64,000 nucleotides of DNA from Blastomonas natatoria (GTDB lineage Bacteria; Pseudomonadota; Alphaproteobacteria; Sphingomonadales; Sphingomonadaceae). The notes under the pieces were generated by a model that did no database searches, had not been told where the DNA came from, and saw only the letters and a program-made list of their open reading frames with translations. This document shows, piece by piece, positions 9,954 through 17,657 of the stretch. The stretch covers positions 67,891 through 131,890 of the forward strand of contig NZ_QJJM01000007.1 of NCBI RefSeq assembly GCF_003201955.1. Reading direction: 5' to 3'. Numbering within the stretch: the first letter of the stretch is position 1; each line of letters starts with the position of its first letter. Both the position numbers and the translations under genes were made by a program.

Positions 9954-10664
9954 ATGGCAGCAATCTTGACCGATTTTTCAAGCAGCGCAGTTCCCGTACC
10001 AGAATGGCGAATATCGCCGGGACTGTCGCTCTATCCCGAGGCGCTGACCCAGATGGAGGCGCGCAACAGCGCCATCGAGCGAGGCGAGGCAGGCGAGCTG
10101 TTGTGGCTGCTGGAACATCCTCCGCTTTACACGGCGGGAACCAGTGCCGATCCCGCCGAACTGCTCAGCCAGCAGTTTCCGGTCTTCGATACCGGGCGCG
10201 GCGGGCGCTATACCTATCATGGTCCGGGTCAGCGGGTCGGCTATGTGCTTCTCGATTTGCGCCAGCGCGGCAAGGATGTCCGCTGTTTCGTCCATGCAGT
10301 CGAAGGCTGGGTGATAGCAGCGCTCGCCGATCTCGGGGTTTCGGCGCGCCGTGCCGAAGGGCGCGTGGGCATCTGGACGGATAACCGGGCAGGGCAGGAG
10401 GCGAAGATCGGGGCCATCGGCGTACGGGTGCGCCGATGGGTGACGATGCATGGCTTTGCCGTCAACGTCGATCCTAACCTCTCGCATTTCGGCGGCATCG
10501 TGCCTTGCGGGATTGCCGAATATCCGGTCACCAGCCTGGCCGATCTGGGCATCAGCGCGACCATGGCCGATCTGGACGCTGCGCTGGCAGCGCACGCTGA
10601 TGCGTTTCTTGCAGCGCTGGGCGGGACGTGCCAAGGCGCCGCCAAAGGAAAGGGTGACCAATGA
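9954..10664 (+). CDS. lipB: Octanoyl-[acyl-carrier-protein]:protein N-octanoyltransferase
   Basis: 236-residue LipB, which moves an octanoyl group from ACP to lipoyl domains as the first step of lipoate synthesis. The active-site Cys-Lys pair is seen as C185 (GGIVPCGI) and K151 (AKIGAIGVR). The substrate-binding [12 protein letters not shown] segment is at about 83-93. The ATG at 9954 is chosen over an upstream in-frame ATG at 9894 because it is preceded by AGGA at good spacing and gives the normal length. The lipoprotein gene that follows overlaps its stop as ATGA. Confidence 0.95.
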   Translation: MAAILTDFSSSAVPVPEWRISPGLSLYPEALTQMEARNSAIERGEAGELLWLLEHPPLYTAGTSADPAELLSQQFPVFDTGRGGRYTYHGPGQRVGYVLLDLRQRGKDVRCFVHAVEGWVIAALADLGVSARRAEGRVGIWTDNRAGQEAKIGAIGVRVRRWVTMHGFAVNVDPNLSHFGGIVPCGIAEYPVTSLADLGISATMADLDAALAAHADAFLAALGGTCQGAAKGKGDQ

Positions 10665-10981
10665 CGCTGAAGCCAGCCATTATCGCTGCCGTACTCGCTG
10701 CACTGGCACTTGGCGGCTGCCAGCAGCAGGGCACTGACACGACGGCGGTTGCACAGGGCAGTGCGCCCGAAGGCACGATCAGCGACGAGTTGCCGAATCT
10801 GAACCTGCTGCCGAATGATGCGCCGCTCGCCGATCCTGCGGACCTGCCACCGGTACCTGGCAGCGTTGCACCAGTCACGCCGACGGGTGAAAGCAGTGAA
10901 AATACGCAGGAGGCAGAGCCTGAAGCGCCTGCCGCCGACAGGCCTGCAGAGCCGAAGCTTGAAGGCTCGATTGCGGAGTAA
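10661..10981 (+). CDS. Small Pro/Ala/Glu-rich lipoprotein
   Basis: 106-residue protein with a short signal peptide ending in a lipobox LGGC (lipidated C20). A low-complexity acidic tail rich in Pro, Ala, Glu and Thr follows, with no recognisable domain. It is translationally coupled to lipB through an ATGA overlap. The tail looks like an extended periplasmic spacer. No function can be assigned. Confidence 0.75.
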   Translation: MTLKPAIIAAVLAALALGGCQQQGTDTTAVAQGSAPEGTISDELPNLNLLPNDAPLADPADLPPVPGSVAPVTPTGESSENTQEAEPEAPAADRPAEPKLEGSIAE

Positions 10982-11062
10982 GCTTGCAGCGACCTGAAGG
11001 TCCCGGTGTGCGGATGCCTTTGCCAGCAACCCCTTATCGGCGCTTGCCCGGATAACAAGGCC

Positions 11063-11746
11063 TCAAGCGGCGTAGATCGTCCCGTCGACCAGCCCTGCAT
11101 CGGCAAAGCCCTGCTTGCGCAGGCGGCAGCTGTCGCACAATCCACAGGCGCGGCCATCGGGCAGAGGATCGTAGCAGGACCAGCTCATCGCAGGATCAAG
11201 GCCCAACCGCACCGCCTCCGCCGCGATCTCGGCCTTGCCCAGATATTGCAGTGGCGCATGAATGGTGAAGGGCTCGCCCTGATCCCCCGCCTTGGTGGCC
11301 AGATCGGCAAGTCGCTCGAAACCCTGGATGAATTCCGGGCGACAATCGGGGTAGCCCGAATAATCGAGCGCATTGACCCCGATAAAGATGTCGCGCGCGC
11401 CGAGCGCTTCAGCCCAGCCCAGTGTCAGCGACAGGAATATGAGGTTGCGCGCGGGCACGTAGGTGACAGGAATATCCTGACCCACGGCCGTTTTGGGGAC
11501 ATCGATATCGTCGGTCAGTGCCGATCCACCGAACTGGCGAAGATCGAGTGGCAGCACGATATGACGAACTGCCCCGATATGGGCTGCGATGGACCTTGCA
11601 GCATCGATCTCCACCCGGTGGCGCTGATTGTAATCGATGGTCAGTGCGGCCACCGCGAAGCCTGCCTCCCGTGCGCGCGCGGCGGAGACCATGGAATCCA
11701 GGCCGCCAGACAGCAGCACGACAGCGGTTTTCTGCGGTTCGCTCAT
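11063..11746 (-). CDS. queC: 7-cyano-7-deazaguanine synthase
   Basis: 227-residue QueC, which converts 7-carboxy-7-deazaguanine to preQ0 with ATP and ammonia in queuosine biosynthesis. The N-terminal PP-loop is SGGLDS. The C-terminal zinc site has four cysteines ([17 protein letters not shown]). The LNAQ-type core [19 protein letters not shown] is also present. No other queuosine genes are in the window. A strong terminator hairpin of a separate small RNA lies about 45 bases upstream of its start, so queC must have its own promoter or depend on read-through. Confidence 0.95.
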   Translation of the reverse strand: MSEPQKTAVVLLSGGLDSMVSAARAREAGFAVAALTIDYNQRHRVEIDAARSIAAHIGAVRHIVLPLDLRQFGGSALTDDIDVPKTAVGQDIPVTYVPARNLIFLSLTLGWAEALGARDIFIGVNALDYSGYPDCRPEFIQGFERLADLATKAGDQGEPFTIHAPLQYLGKAEIAAEAVRLGLDPAMSWSCYDPLPDGRACGLCDSCRLRKQGFADAGLVDGTIYAA

Positions 11747-11784
11747 GGCCTGCGCATATTGCGCTGCGGCGAAACGGGCAATTC

Positions 11785-11868
11785 AAAAAATCGGGCCGCG
11801 CGGACATGTCCGGCGGCCCAGTGAGGTCTTCACGACCTGAATGGAGGAAAGCGTACCGAATCCGGCAC
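11785..11868 (-). ncRNA. Candidate trans-acting sRNA with anti-Shine-Dalgarno loop (suhB/alpha-r14-like)
   Basis: On the minus strand, a TATAAC -10 box (11880-11875) is followed 6 bases later by three ordered structures. Hairpin 1 (11868-11853) has arms GTGCCG and CGGTAC around a GATT loop. A single-stranded CTTTCCTCC anti-SD motif spans about 11851-11843. Hairpin 2 (11838-11824) has arms AGGTC and GACCT. A long GC stem (11819-11793) runs into six T residues (11790-11785), a Rho-independent terminator. This is the architecture of alphaproteobacterial sRNAs of the suhB/alpha-r14 kind, which block ribosome binding sites. The -35 is weak. Family membership is inferred, not computed. Confidence 0.65.
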
Positions 11869-11874
11869 GGGACC

Positions 11875-11880
11875 GTTATA
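11875..11880 (-). promoter_or_regulatory. -10 box of the sRNA promoter
   Basis: TATAAC on the minus strand places a predicted transcription start at about 11868, the first base of hairpin 1. No good -35 match is visible 16-18 bases upstream (sequence around CTTTTC), so an activator or alternative sigma factor may be involved. Confidence 0.4.
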
Positions 11881-11920
11881 ACCCGATGTTGGTTAAGAAA
11901 AGGTGCAGCCTCGCTAACGA

Positions 11921-12337
11921 TCAGCCACTGCATGACCCGGCATAACGGCCTTCCATGGCGAAGGCGAAGGGCGCGTTCTGCGCGATGCCCTGCGAATCGA
12001 TCTGAATCAGGCCGCGACCTTCATATTTGATCGTCGTCCGGCCCGATCCGCCACCGGGGCAACGGTAGGTCACGGTCACCTCGTCGGGCAGGTCGGAGAC
12101 TACGAAGCGATGGCATTGCTGATCGCGGTGCCGCAGCTGCAAAAGCTTGCGCAGATCGCGGACGCACAGCTTGTCGCTGCCATCGGCGCTGCCGCGTTCC
12201 TTCAGGTTCCACAGGCCCGGCTGCAGCTTGCTCAGCATGGCCAGTTCCGGTGCTTCGGCGCGGGTGGCAGTCGAGGCGAGGCCCAGCGCGATGGCGAGCA
12301 CGACAAACAGTTTGAAAAGGGTGGGGAAGGCAGTCAT
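11921..12337 (-). CDS. DUF3617-like secreted protein
   Basis: 138-residue protein with a cleavable signal peptide (about 1-27). The mature part begins near a KLQPGLWNLKERGS segment. Several cysteines (CVRDL, QCHRF, YRCPGG, SCSG) and the overall pattern fit the DUF3617 family of small periplasmic proteins common in sphingomonads. The function is unknown. The gene stands alone between the sRNA locus and hslO. Confidence 0.7.
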   Translation of the reverse strand: MTAFPTLFKLFVVLAIALGLASTATRAEAPELAMLSKLQPGLWNLKERGSADGSDKLCVRDLRKLLQLRHRDQQCHRFVVSDLPDEVTVTYRCPGGGSGRTTIKYEGRGLIQIDSQGIAQNAPFAFAMEGRYAGSCSG

Positions 12338-12504
12338 GCGGGTTTACCCTGTCGTTGGGTCCTGCCGGTCAGCGCGGCAGGCACAGTCAATGGCGTGCGA
12401 CCCGATTCAGGTTTCTTGCCCCAGGCAATGCGAGATGGCTAGCTCAAGATGATGGCAGAATCAGCCGCCAATTATGGCGGGTTTGCGACGCCTTCGACCC
12501 GAAT

Positions 12505-13404
12505 TCAGCCTGCCGGCGTGACGGGCTCGATATGGAAGATGCGCGAGCAGAAGGCGCAATCCACCGCAATCGTCCCGCTGTCGCCGACCATTTCTGCCTG
12601 TTCTTCCGCCGGGAAACGCCCGATGACGTCTCGGATATGGTCGATATTGCAGCGGCAACCCTTGACCAGCGGTGCGCCGTCGACGGTACGCACCTCGTCT
12701 TCTTCGTGGAACAGCCGCCACAGGATGTCGCGTCCGCTCAGCGCCGGGTCGAGCATCTCGCCATGGCTGAGCGTGCCCGCCAGGATCGAGACATGTTCCC
12801 ATTGCGGATGATCCAGCCGCACATGCAGCCGCTCGCGGCCTTCCTCGCCCTCGGGCAGGTGCTGGACCAGAAAGCCTGCGCTGCGGCAGCCGGTGGCATC
12901 GCTCTCGATCGCGATGCGGATCATCGTCGGCACCTGTTCGGACTGGGTGAAATAGCTCTCGCATGCCTGGGCCAGCGAATCCCCGTCGAGCGGGACGATG
13001 CCCTGATAGCGGCCCTTTCCGAAGCTCTGGTCGAAGGTGAGCGCAAGATAGCCCTTGCCGAAAAGCGCGAACAGCGAGGGATTTGCACCCAGCCGCGCGA
13101 GCCGCTCAGCATCGAACCGCACATGGCCGCGCAGCTCGCCACCGCGATAATCGACGACCAGCAGTTCGACGATACCGCCCTCGGTTTGCGCCTGGATGGT
13201 GACCTGGCCGCCATCCTGCTTCATCAGCGATCCGATCAGCGCGCATATGGTGATCGCCTCGGCCAGCACCAGCTTGATCGAGGTCGGATAATCATGTGCC
13301 GCGAGGATTTCTCGCAGCACGCTGTCCAGCCGGACGAACCGCCCGCGCGCATCCTGGCCGGGAAGGGTGAAATGAACGGGCGGGGTGTCAAAGGCAGTGG
13401 TCAT
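12505..13404 (-). CDS. hslO: Hsp33 redox-regulated chaperone
   Basis: 299-residue Hsp33, a holdase that unfolds and activates when its zinc-bound thiols are oxidised. The C-terminal zinc site is CRC (C250, C252) and CAFC (C283, C286), a C-x-C plus C-x2-C arrangement. The N-terminal substrate-binding domain is full length. It lies just downstream of sufE on the same strand, separated by about 160 bp that holds an inverted repeat. Confidence 0.95.
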   Translation of the reverse strand: MTTAFDTPPVHFTLPGQDARGRFVRLDSVLREILAAHDYPTSIKLVLAEAITICALIGSLMKQDGGQVTIQAQTEGGIVELLVVDYRGGELRGHVRFDAERLARLGANPSLFALFGKGYLALTFDQSFGKGRYQGIVPLDGDSLAQACESYFTQSEQVPTMIRIAIESDATGCRSAGFLVQHLPEGEEGRERLHVRLDHPQWEHVSILAGTLSHGEMLDPALSGRDILWRLFHEEDEVRTVDGAPLVKGCRCNIDHIRDVIGRFPAEEQAEMVGDSGTIAVDCAFCSRIFHIEPVTPAG

Positions 13405-13464
13405 GCGCGGCTATATGGTGCGGGGGAGGGGCGGCGTCAAACCTGCGCGCTGATTGCTCACAAC

Positions 13465-13546
13465 CGTCATTCCCGCGTACGCGGAAATCCCGCTTGCTTT
13501 TCCATCAGTTGGAGAAGCGGGACCCCCGCGTTCGCGGGGGTGACGA
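13465..13546. repeat. REP-like inverted repeat in the hslO-sufE gap
   Basis: An 82-bp imperfect palindrome begins CGTCATTCCCGCG and ends CGCGGGGGTGACG, with a central spacer. A second copy with the same terminal motifs is at 38657-38738. Repeats starting CGTCATTCCCGCG are a common extragenic palindrome in many GC-rich proteobacterial genomes. It may act as an mRNA-stabilising hairpin. Confidence 0.8.
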
Positions 13547-13561
13547 TGTTGTTTTGCAACT

Positions 13562-13978
13562 TCAGCTATACCGCCCTGCCGTCTCGCGGATCAGGGCGAT
13601 CATGTTCGGGATGCCCTGCGTCCGGTTCGAGGAGAGCTGGTTCTTCAGGTCGAACGGTGCCAGCGCACCTTCGATGTCCGCTCCCGCCACCTCTGCGGGC
13701 GCCTTGTCCTGCACCGTCAGCAGCACCAGCGCGATGATGCCCTTTGTGATCGCGGCGTTGCTGTCGGCGAGGAAGTGCAGTCGGCCGTTATCGGTCTGCG
13801 TGGGATAGACCCAGACCGAAGCCGAACAGCCGCGCACCAGGGTCGCATCGGTCTTGAGCGCATCGGGCATCGGATCGAGCGTGCGGCCCAGATCGATGAT
13901 CAGCCGATAGCGATCATCGGCATCGAGAAATTCATATTCTTCGGCCAGGTCGGCAATGCTGGGGGCTGCTGTCGTCAT
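13562..13978 (-). CDS. sufE: SufE-family sulfur acceptor protein
   Basis: 138-residue SufE, which accepts persulfide sulfur from a SufS-type cysteine desulfurase for Fe-S assembly. The acceptor cysteine is C51 in LVRGCSASVW, and the C-terminal helix LSSNRTQGIPNMIALIRETA is typical. The ATG at 13978 (MTTAAPSIADL) is preferred over an upstream ATG at 14014 because the extra residues have no family match. It sits 51 bases downstream of the psp small-gene array and may share its transcript. Confidence 0.92.
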   Translation of the reverse strand: MTTAAPSIADLAEEYEFLDADDRYRLIIDLGRTLDPMPDALKTDATLVRGCSASVWVYPTQTDNGRLHFLADSNAAITKGIIALVLLTVQDKAPAEVAGADIEGALAPFDLKNQLSSNRTQGIPNMIALIRETAGRYS

Positions 13979-14029
13979 GGCCGCGCAGATAGCGACGCGG
14001 CGGGGCAAAGTCACCCCGCCGCGCGCAAA

Positions 14030-14269
14030 TTACAGTTCCACTCCGGCGGCGATGGCTTCAAGCTTGCGGATGCGTTCCTTGAGATCGGCGATCTCGATCC
14101 GCGAGTGCGTCGAGGGCGATCCGCCGTCGTGGCGCGGCGCATGCGCCTCCATCTCGTGGCGCTTGAACGCCAGCCATTCGCGCCAGCCGCGCAGCAAGGT
14201 CGACGATACCAGCGCAACACCCAGCAGTGCCGATGTTGCCACGGTCATGTAGAGATAGGCGCTTTCCAT
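14030..14269 (-). CDS. Small membrane/coiled-coil protein of the psp array (member 6)
   Basis: 79 residues, last gene of the psp array. One transmembrane segment lies at about 9-27, followed by a charged linker and a short coiled coil (about 58-75, IADLKERIRKLEAI). It keeps the KERI-x-KLE core of the array motif but lacks the TD and EIE-x-LRD parts, so it is the most divergent member. A 50-base gap separates it from the upstream gene. PspB-like topology is seen; function is inferred from position. Confidence 0.7.
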   Translation of the reverse strand: MESAYLYMTVATSALLGVALVSSTLLRGWREWLAFKRHEMEAHAPRHDGGSPSTHSRIEIADLKERIRKLEAIAAGVEL

Positions 14270-14319
14270 CTTCTTCCCTTTACGGCCCCCGCCGCCCGGT
14301 TGGTGATGTGCGTTTCCGC

Positions 14320-14595
14320 TCAGCGGTCGCGCAGTTTCTCGATTTCAAGGCTCAGATCGCTCGTCTGGCGCTGGTCGGTAATGACCCGTTCGAGCACCTG
14401 CACGCGCTCCTTCAGCGCGCGTACGTCTTCGCGCAGCCGTTGCGTTTCGCCGCTATCCGCAGCCGCGACGCGCTTCTGGTTTCCGATGGCGTCCTCGACG
14501 ATACCGTGCTGCGCCTTGTAACGGGCCTTCAGCACATTCGCGATCATCACGATGAACACGATGGCCACGACCATGGAAAAGGGATTGTCGAACAT
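14320..14595 (-). CDS. Small membrane/coiled-coil protein of the psp array (member 5)
   Basis: 91 residues with an N-terminal transmembrane segment (about 6-22) and a C-terminal heptad region from residue 50. It carries the full array signature: LERVITD at 68-74 and EIEKLRD at 84-90. It starts 17 bases after the upstream array gene. The layout matches PspB, which in enterobacteria bridges the membrane sensor PspC and PspA, but the sequence is clearly distinct from the true pspB at 16281. Confidence 0.75.
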   Translation of the reverse strand: MFDNPFSMVVAIVFIVMIANVLKARYKAQHGIVEDAIGNQKRVAAADSGETQRLREDVRALKERVQVLERVITDQRQTSDLSLEIEKLRDR

Positions 14596-14612
14596 TTCGT
14601 ATGTCCTTGTTG

Positions 14613-14873
14613 TCAGCTCAGCTGCTTTTCGCGCAGGTCTTCGATCTCACGCGACAATGCGTCTCCGGTGCGGTTGTCGGTGATGATCCGCTCCAGCGTC
14701 CGCAAACGCTGTTCGATGCGATCATCGGCTGGAGGGCGGGCGACTGCTTGCGCTTTGGCGAGCTCCAGCTGCAATTCCAATGTCTTGCGCTGGTGGCGGG
14801 TCCAGATCGCGAGCCCGCCCAGCATGAACGGAGCCAGCGGGATCAGGACCAGAAGCGCATCGAAGTCGATCAT
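14613..14873 (-). CDS. Small membrane/coiled-coil protein of the psp array (member 4)
   Basis: 86 residues. A transmembrane helix at about 6-24 is followed by a basic stretch (RHQRK) and a continuous helical region. The signature is LERIITD at 60-66 and EIEDLRE at 76-82. The spacer between the two halves is short, as in its downstream and upstream neighbours. It is part of the same tightly spaced minus-strand run. Confidence 0.75.
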   Translation of the reverse strand: MIDFDALLVLIPLAPFMLGGLAIWTRHQRKTLELQLELAKAQAVARPPADDRIEQRLRTLERIITDNRTGDALSREIEDLREKQLS

Positions 14874-14897
14874 CTCAAAAAACCCCCTTGAATTGCG

Positions 14898-15164
14898 TCA
14901 GTTCAGCGGGGCGTCCCGCAAATCCTCGATCTGCTGGGCGAGGTCGCTGCGACCATCGGTGATGATCCGCTCGAGTGTGCGCACACGCTGCTCCAAACGT
15001 TCGGTCTGAGCCGCATAGCGTGCCGCCTTTTCCGCCGTTTCCTTGTTGAACGCCTCGAGCTGTTTTTCCTTGAACTTGAGGTGCCGCTTATAGGCATCGC
15101 CCGTCGTGCCGACCAGAACCGGCAGGCCGACGACAATCATGAAGAATAGTATCCAGTCCGGCAT
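14898..15164 (-). CDS. Small membrane/coiled-coil protein of the psp array (member 3)
   Basis: 88 residues. A transmembrane helix at about 4-20 leads into a long amphipathic, Lys/Glu/Ala-rich helix. The signature is LERIITD at 64-70 and QIEDLRD at 78-84. The linker KEKQLEAFNKETAEKAARYA looks like a continuous coiled coil. Gaps to its neighbours are 24 and 29 bases. Confidence 0.75.
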   Translation of the reverse strand: MPDWILFFMIVVGLPVLVGTTGDAYKRHLKFKEKQLEAFNKETAEKAARYAAQTERLEQRVRTLERIITDGRSDLAQQIEDLRDAPLN

Positions 15165-15193
15165 GATGACCTCCCGTTATCCTCGTGGTTCGC

Positions 15194-15520
15194 TCAGTTC
15201 GCGCGCTTGTCGCGCAGCGCCTCGATCTCGTGGGTCAGGCGGTGCGCGTCGTCGGTGACGATCCGCTCGACATTGCCCAGACGGTCCTTGATCGACCCCA
15301 GCTCGGCACGCAGCTGAGCGTTTTCCTGGCTCAGCAGCTTGATCCGCTCGACCGATTCCAGGTCCGCCTTGGGATAGATCGGCTTGCCCCAGCTGCTTTC
15401 GAGCGGATAGCCGTTCTTGATCCGCAGCCAGGTATTGGCGACCCAGCCGGCGGTGCCGATGGCCACCACGATCGAAATGATCGGGCCCAGCGTCTGGAAC
15501 AACATCATCTTCTCGGTCAT
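15194..15520 (-). CDS. Small membrane/coiled-coil protein of the psp array (member 2)
   Basis: 108 residues. A transmembrane helix at about 10-31 is followed by WLRIKNGYPLE, a motif closely matched by WIRAKHGYPIE in the upstream gene, so these two are the most recent duplicates. A coiled coil spans residues 55-85. The signature is VERIVTD at 84-90 and EIEALRD at 98-104. Its start overlaps the stop of the upstream gene by 4 bases, indicating coupled translation. Confidence 0.78.
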   Translation of the reverse strand: MTEKMMLFQTLGPIISIVVAIGTAGWVANTWLRIKNGYPLESSWGKPIYPKADLESVERIKLLSQENAQLRAELGSIKDRLGNVERIVTDDAHRLTHEIEALRDKRAN

Positions 15521-15837
15521 GCGGGGTCCTTCTCGATGCGCAGGCGTTCGATCTCATCGGCCAGGCGAACACTGGAGCTGTTGGCGTCGGTAGCAATGCG
15601 TTCCAGCACCGCGATCCGCTCTTCAAGTCGTCCGATCTTGCCTGTCAGTTGCTCGTTTTCATTGGTGAGCAGCGATATTTTTCGATCAGCGTCTGGATCG
15701 CTTCGTTCAATGACTTTGCCGGTCCACTGATCCTCGATCGGATAGCCATGTTTGGCGCGGATCCAGGTGGTGATGACCCAGGCCCCCATGGACAGCATGA
15801 TGATCGTAAGGACGAAACCCGGTCCACCCCAGCTCAT
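15517..15837 (-). CDS. Small membrane/coiled-coil protein of the psp array (member 1)
   Basis: 106 residues. A transmembrane helix at about 7-26 is followed by WIRAKHGYPIEDQW and a coiled coil with the repeat ENEQLTGKIGRLEERI. The signature is LERIATD at 78-84 and EIERLR at 95-100. It lies 39 bases downstream of pspC and is coupled to member 2. The related gene pair argues for tandem duplication within the operon. Confidence 0.78.
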   Translation of the reverse strand: MSWGGPGFVLTIIMLSMGAWVITTWIRAKHGYPIEDQWTGKVIERSDPDADRKISLLTNENEQLTGKIGRLEERIAVLERIATDANSSSVRLADEIERLRIEKDPA

Positions 15838-15876
15838 GATATTCTCCTGATACCTTGTTTATAGTCGCGCCGCAGA

Positions 15877-16284
15877 TCAGCGCAGGCTTTCAATCTCGTC
15901 GGCCAGGCGCGTGTTCTTGGCGGTGTAGAACAGCTCGACATCGGCCAGGCGGCGGTCGATTTCGCGGAACCGGGCCTTCACATCGCGCGCGGTGCGGGTC
16001 GGTGACTGACGCACGCCCTGCCAGAACTTGCGATCCTGATCGTCGGCGTAGAGGTGCGAAGGCTTTTTTTCCGCAAACATGCCCATGGCGAAATAGCCGA
16101 CCAGCGCCCAGCCGGTCATCAGCGTCAGCAGGACAGCGGCAACACGGATCCACACCACGTCGATCCCGGTATAGTCGGCAATCCCGGCGCACACGCCCAT
16201 GAACTTGCCGTTCTGCTTGTCGCGATAGAATTTCGTCTTGCGCGGAGCAGGGGCTTCATATTTGTACTTGTCCAGCCGGCTCAT
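15877..16284 (-). CDS. pspC: Phage shock protein C with an array-type C-terminal tail
   Basis: 135-residue PspC, the membrane sensor/effector of the Psp envelope-stress response. The PspC domain FYRDKQNGKFMGVCAGIADY starts near residue 19 and a transmembrane helix lies at about 45-68. Unusually, the C-terminal tail ends in a helical stretch with VELFYTA (116-122) and EIESLR (130-135), the same pattern as the neighbouring small proteins. It overlaps pspB by 4 bases. Confidence 0.9.
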   Translation of the reverse strand: MSRLDKYKYEAPAPRKTKFYRDKQNGKFMGVCAGIADYTGIDVVWIRVAAVLLTLMTGWALVGYFAMGMFAEKKPSHLYADDQDRKFWQGVRQSPTRTARDVKARFREIDRRLADVELFYTAKNTRLADEIESLR

Positions 16285-16583
16285 TTCCTCACCCTTTCCT
16301 TCAGCAGGCGCTCAACCTGTTCCAGGCCATAATCGTCCTGGTCGTCCGAGCTGGTCAGCCGCGCCGGGCGCCAGTCGGGATTGTCGGCGGAAATGATCCG
16401 CTCCACGGTATCCATGCGATCGTCCAGACGGCGGGCCATCGCATGCAGCTCTTCAAGCAGGTGCTCGTCCGAATTAGTCAGCGTCGCTGCGGTCTTCCAT
16501 TTGGTAATGTAGTGGAAGATCAGCCAGGGCAGGCCAATGAACAGCATACCGACGACGAAGATGGGAACCAGAATATCTTCCAT
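16281..16583 (-). CDS. pspB: Phage shock protein B
   Basis: 100-residue PspB: N-terminal transmembrane helix (about 5-25), then a coiled coil with RRLDDRMDTVERIISADNPD, which matches the enterobacterial pattern of RIQALESIL followed by a conserved NPxW/HPxW tail. It is somewhat longer than the usual 75 residues because of a C-terminal extension (about 72-100). It overlaps pspC and is separated from pspA by 4 bases. In the known system PspB and PspC bind PspA to release the activator PspF. Confidence 0.88.
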   Translation of the reverse strand: MEDILVPIFVVGMLFIGLPWLIFHYITKWKTAATLTNSDEHLLEELHAMARRLDDRMDTVERIISADNPDWRPARLTSSDDQDDYGLEQVERLLKERVRK

Positions 16584-16587
16584 CGTC

Positions 16588-17283
16588 TCAGCCCTCCTTC
16601 TTCAGCGCGCGTTTCATGGCTTCGAGCTCCTCGTCGACCTTGTCGCTATCGGCGAGCGCGGCGAATTCGTCGTCGAGGCTGCGCTGGCCGAGCGCCTTGC
16701 GCTCGCTCCGCTCATCCTCGGCCATGCCCAGCGCATCGGCACGGCCCTCGGCCATGTCGACGCGGCGCTCGAGCAGGTCGAAGCGGCTGAACGCCTCGCG
16801 GACCTTGTCGCCATTGTACATGGTGCGCAGCTTGACGCGGTTTTCGGCGCTTTCCAGGCGGCTCATGATGTTGTTCTGGCGCATCCGGGCCTCGCGCAGC
16901 TTGGCCTGCAGCTTGGCGATATCCTGTTCCGAAGCACGCAGCGCGTCATCGAGCACCGCGATTTCGACATTGAGCTGATCGGCCATATCGGCGGCATTCT
17001 TCTTTTCGAGCAGCGCGGCGCGGGCTAGGTCTTCGCGGTCCTTCGACAGCGCGAGCTCCGCCTTGTCGGTCCAGTCAGCCTGCAGCTGTTCCAGCTTGTT
17101 CACGTGCCGCTTCATTTCCTTCTGATCGGCAATGGTGCGGGCTGCGGAGGCGCGGACTTCGACCAGCGTCTCTTCCATTTCCAGGATGATCATGCGGATC
17201 ATCTTTGCCGGGTCTTCGGCCTTGTCGAGCAGTTCGGTAACGTTCGCGGCGATGATATCGCGGGTGCGAGAGAAAATTCCCAT
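16588..17283 (-). CDS. pspA: Phage shock protein A
   Basis: 231-residue PspA/IM30 protein, an ESCRT-III-like membrane-repair protein and negative regulator of PspF. It begins MGIFSRTRDIIAANVTELLD, an amphipathic N-terminal helix. The rest is almost entirely coiled coil (about 25-200). The start is the ATG at 17283; the frame is open further upstream but the upstream residues do not fit the family. It lies behind the 66-aa gene at 17411 with a 12-bp perfect hairpin in the gap. Confidence 0.95.
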   Translation of the reverse strand: MGIFSRTRDIIAANVTELLDKAEDPAKMIRMIILEMEETLVEVRASAARTIADQKEMKRHVNKLEQLQADWTDKAELALSKDREDLARAALLEKKNAADMADQLNVEIAVLDDALRASEQDIAKLQAKLREARMRQNNIMSRLESAENRVKLRTMYNGDKVREAFSRFDLLERRVDMAEGRADALGMAEDERSERKALGQRSLDDEFAALADSDKVDEELEAMKRALKKEG

Positions 17284-17364
17284 GGCCAAAACTCCGTTTC
17301 GTAAATTCAGGCGGACTGGATCCGGCGTCCACCTTACCCCCTTTTGCAGTTCAGTGGAAAGTGA

Positions 17365-17405
17365 TTGGCCGGGACGGGGCAAGGGGGGGTAAGCGTCCCG
17401 GCCAA
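17365..17405 (-). other. Perfect 12-bp stem hairpin between the 66-aa gene and pspA
   Basis: Arms TTGGCCGGGACG (17365-17376) and CGTCCCGGCCAA (17394-17405) are exact inverse complements around a 17-base G/A-rich loop. No T-run follows on either strand, so it is not a typical terminator. In the minus-strand transcript it falls between the first gene and pspA. It could stabilise, process or partly attenuate the psp mRNA. Confidence 0.6.
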
Positions 17406-17410
17406 ATCCG

Positions 17411-17611
17411 TCAGGCAAGGTACCGGACGGAAACGAGTGCGCGAGTATCTCCGTTATGGTGGACGGGCGAGGCGGCAGCCTCGATGCTCGCAAAGGCGGT
17501 AAGAAACAGCGTGGTTACCAGCGCCAGTGCGGCGACCGTGGTGACCAGCGTGGACTTGAGGACATTGTCCTGATCCTGGCTGTTCGCGTTCGAAGCATGG
17601 GTGGTTTTCAC
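17411..17611 (-). CDS. 66-aa membrane protein, first gene of the psp operon
   Basis: 66 residues with a polar Asn/Gln/Asp-rich N-terminus, one hydrophobic segment (about 19-45) that could be a transmembrane helix or signal anchor, and a short periplasmic-looking tail. It lies directly downstream of the sigma54-type promoter at 17658-17673 and before pspA, so it should be co-induced with pspABC. I recognise no family. Confidence 0.6.
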   Translation of the reverse strand: MKTTHASNANSQDQDNVLKSTLVTTVAALALVTTLFLTAFASIEAAASPVHHNGDTRALVSVRYLA

Positions 17612-17657
17612 TTTCTTTCTCCCTCAGACCGCTTTGTGTCGGTGTTGCCAGCTACAT

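Noticed and set aside
11747-11920. PreQ1 riboswitch upstream of queC
   Set aside because: The structures are followed by a complete terminator and have their own -10 box, fitting a separate sRNA; no preQ1-aptamer pattern was seen.
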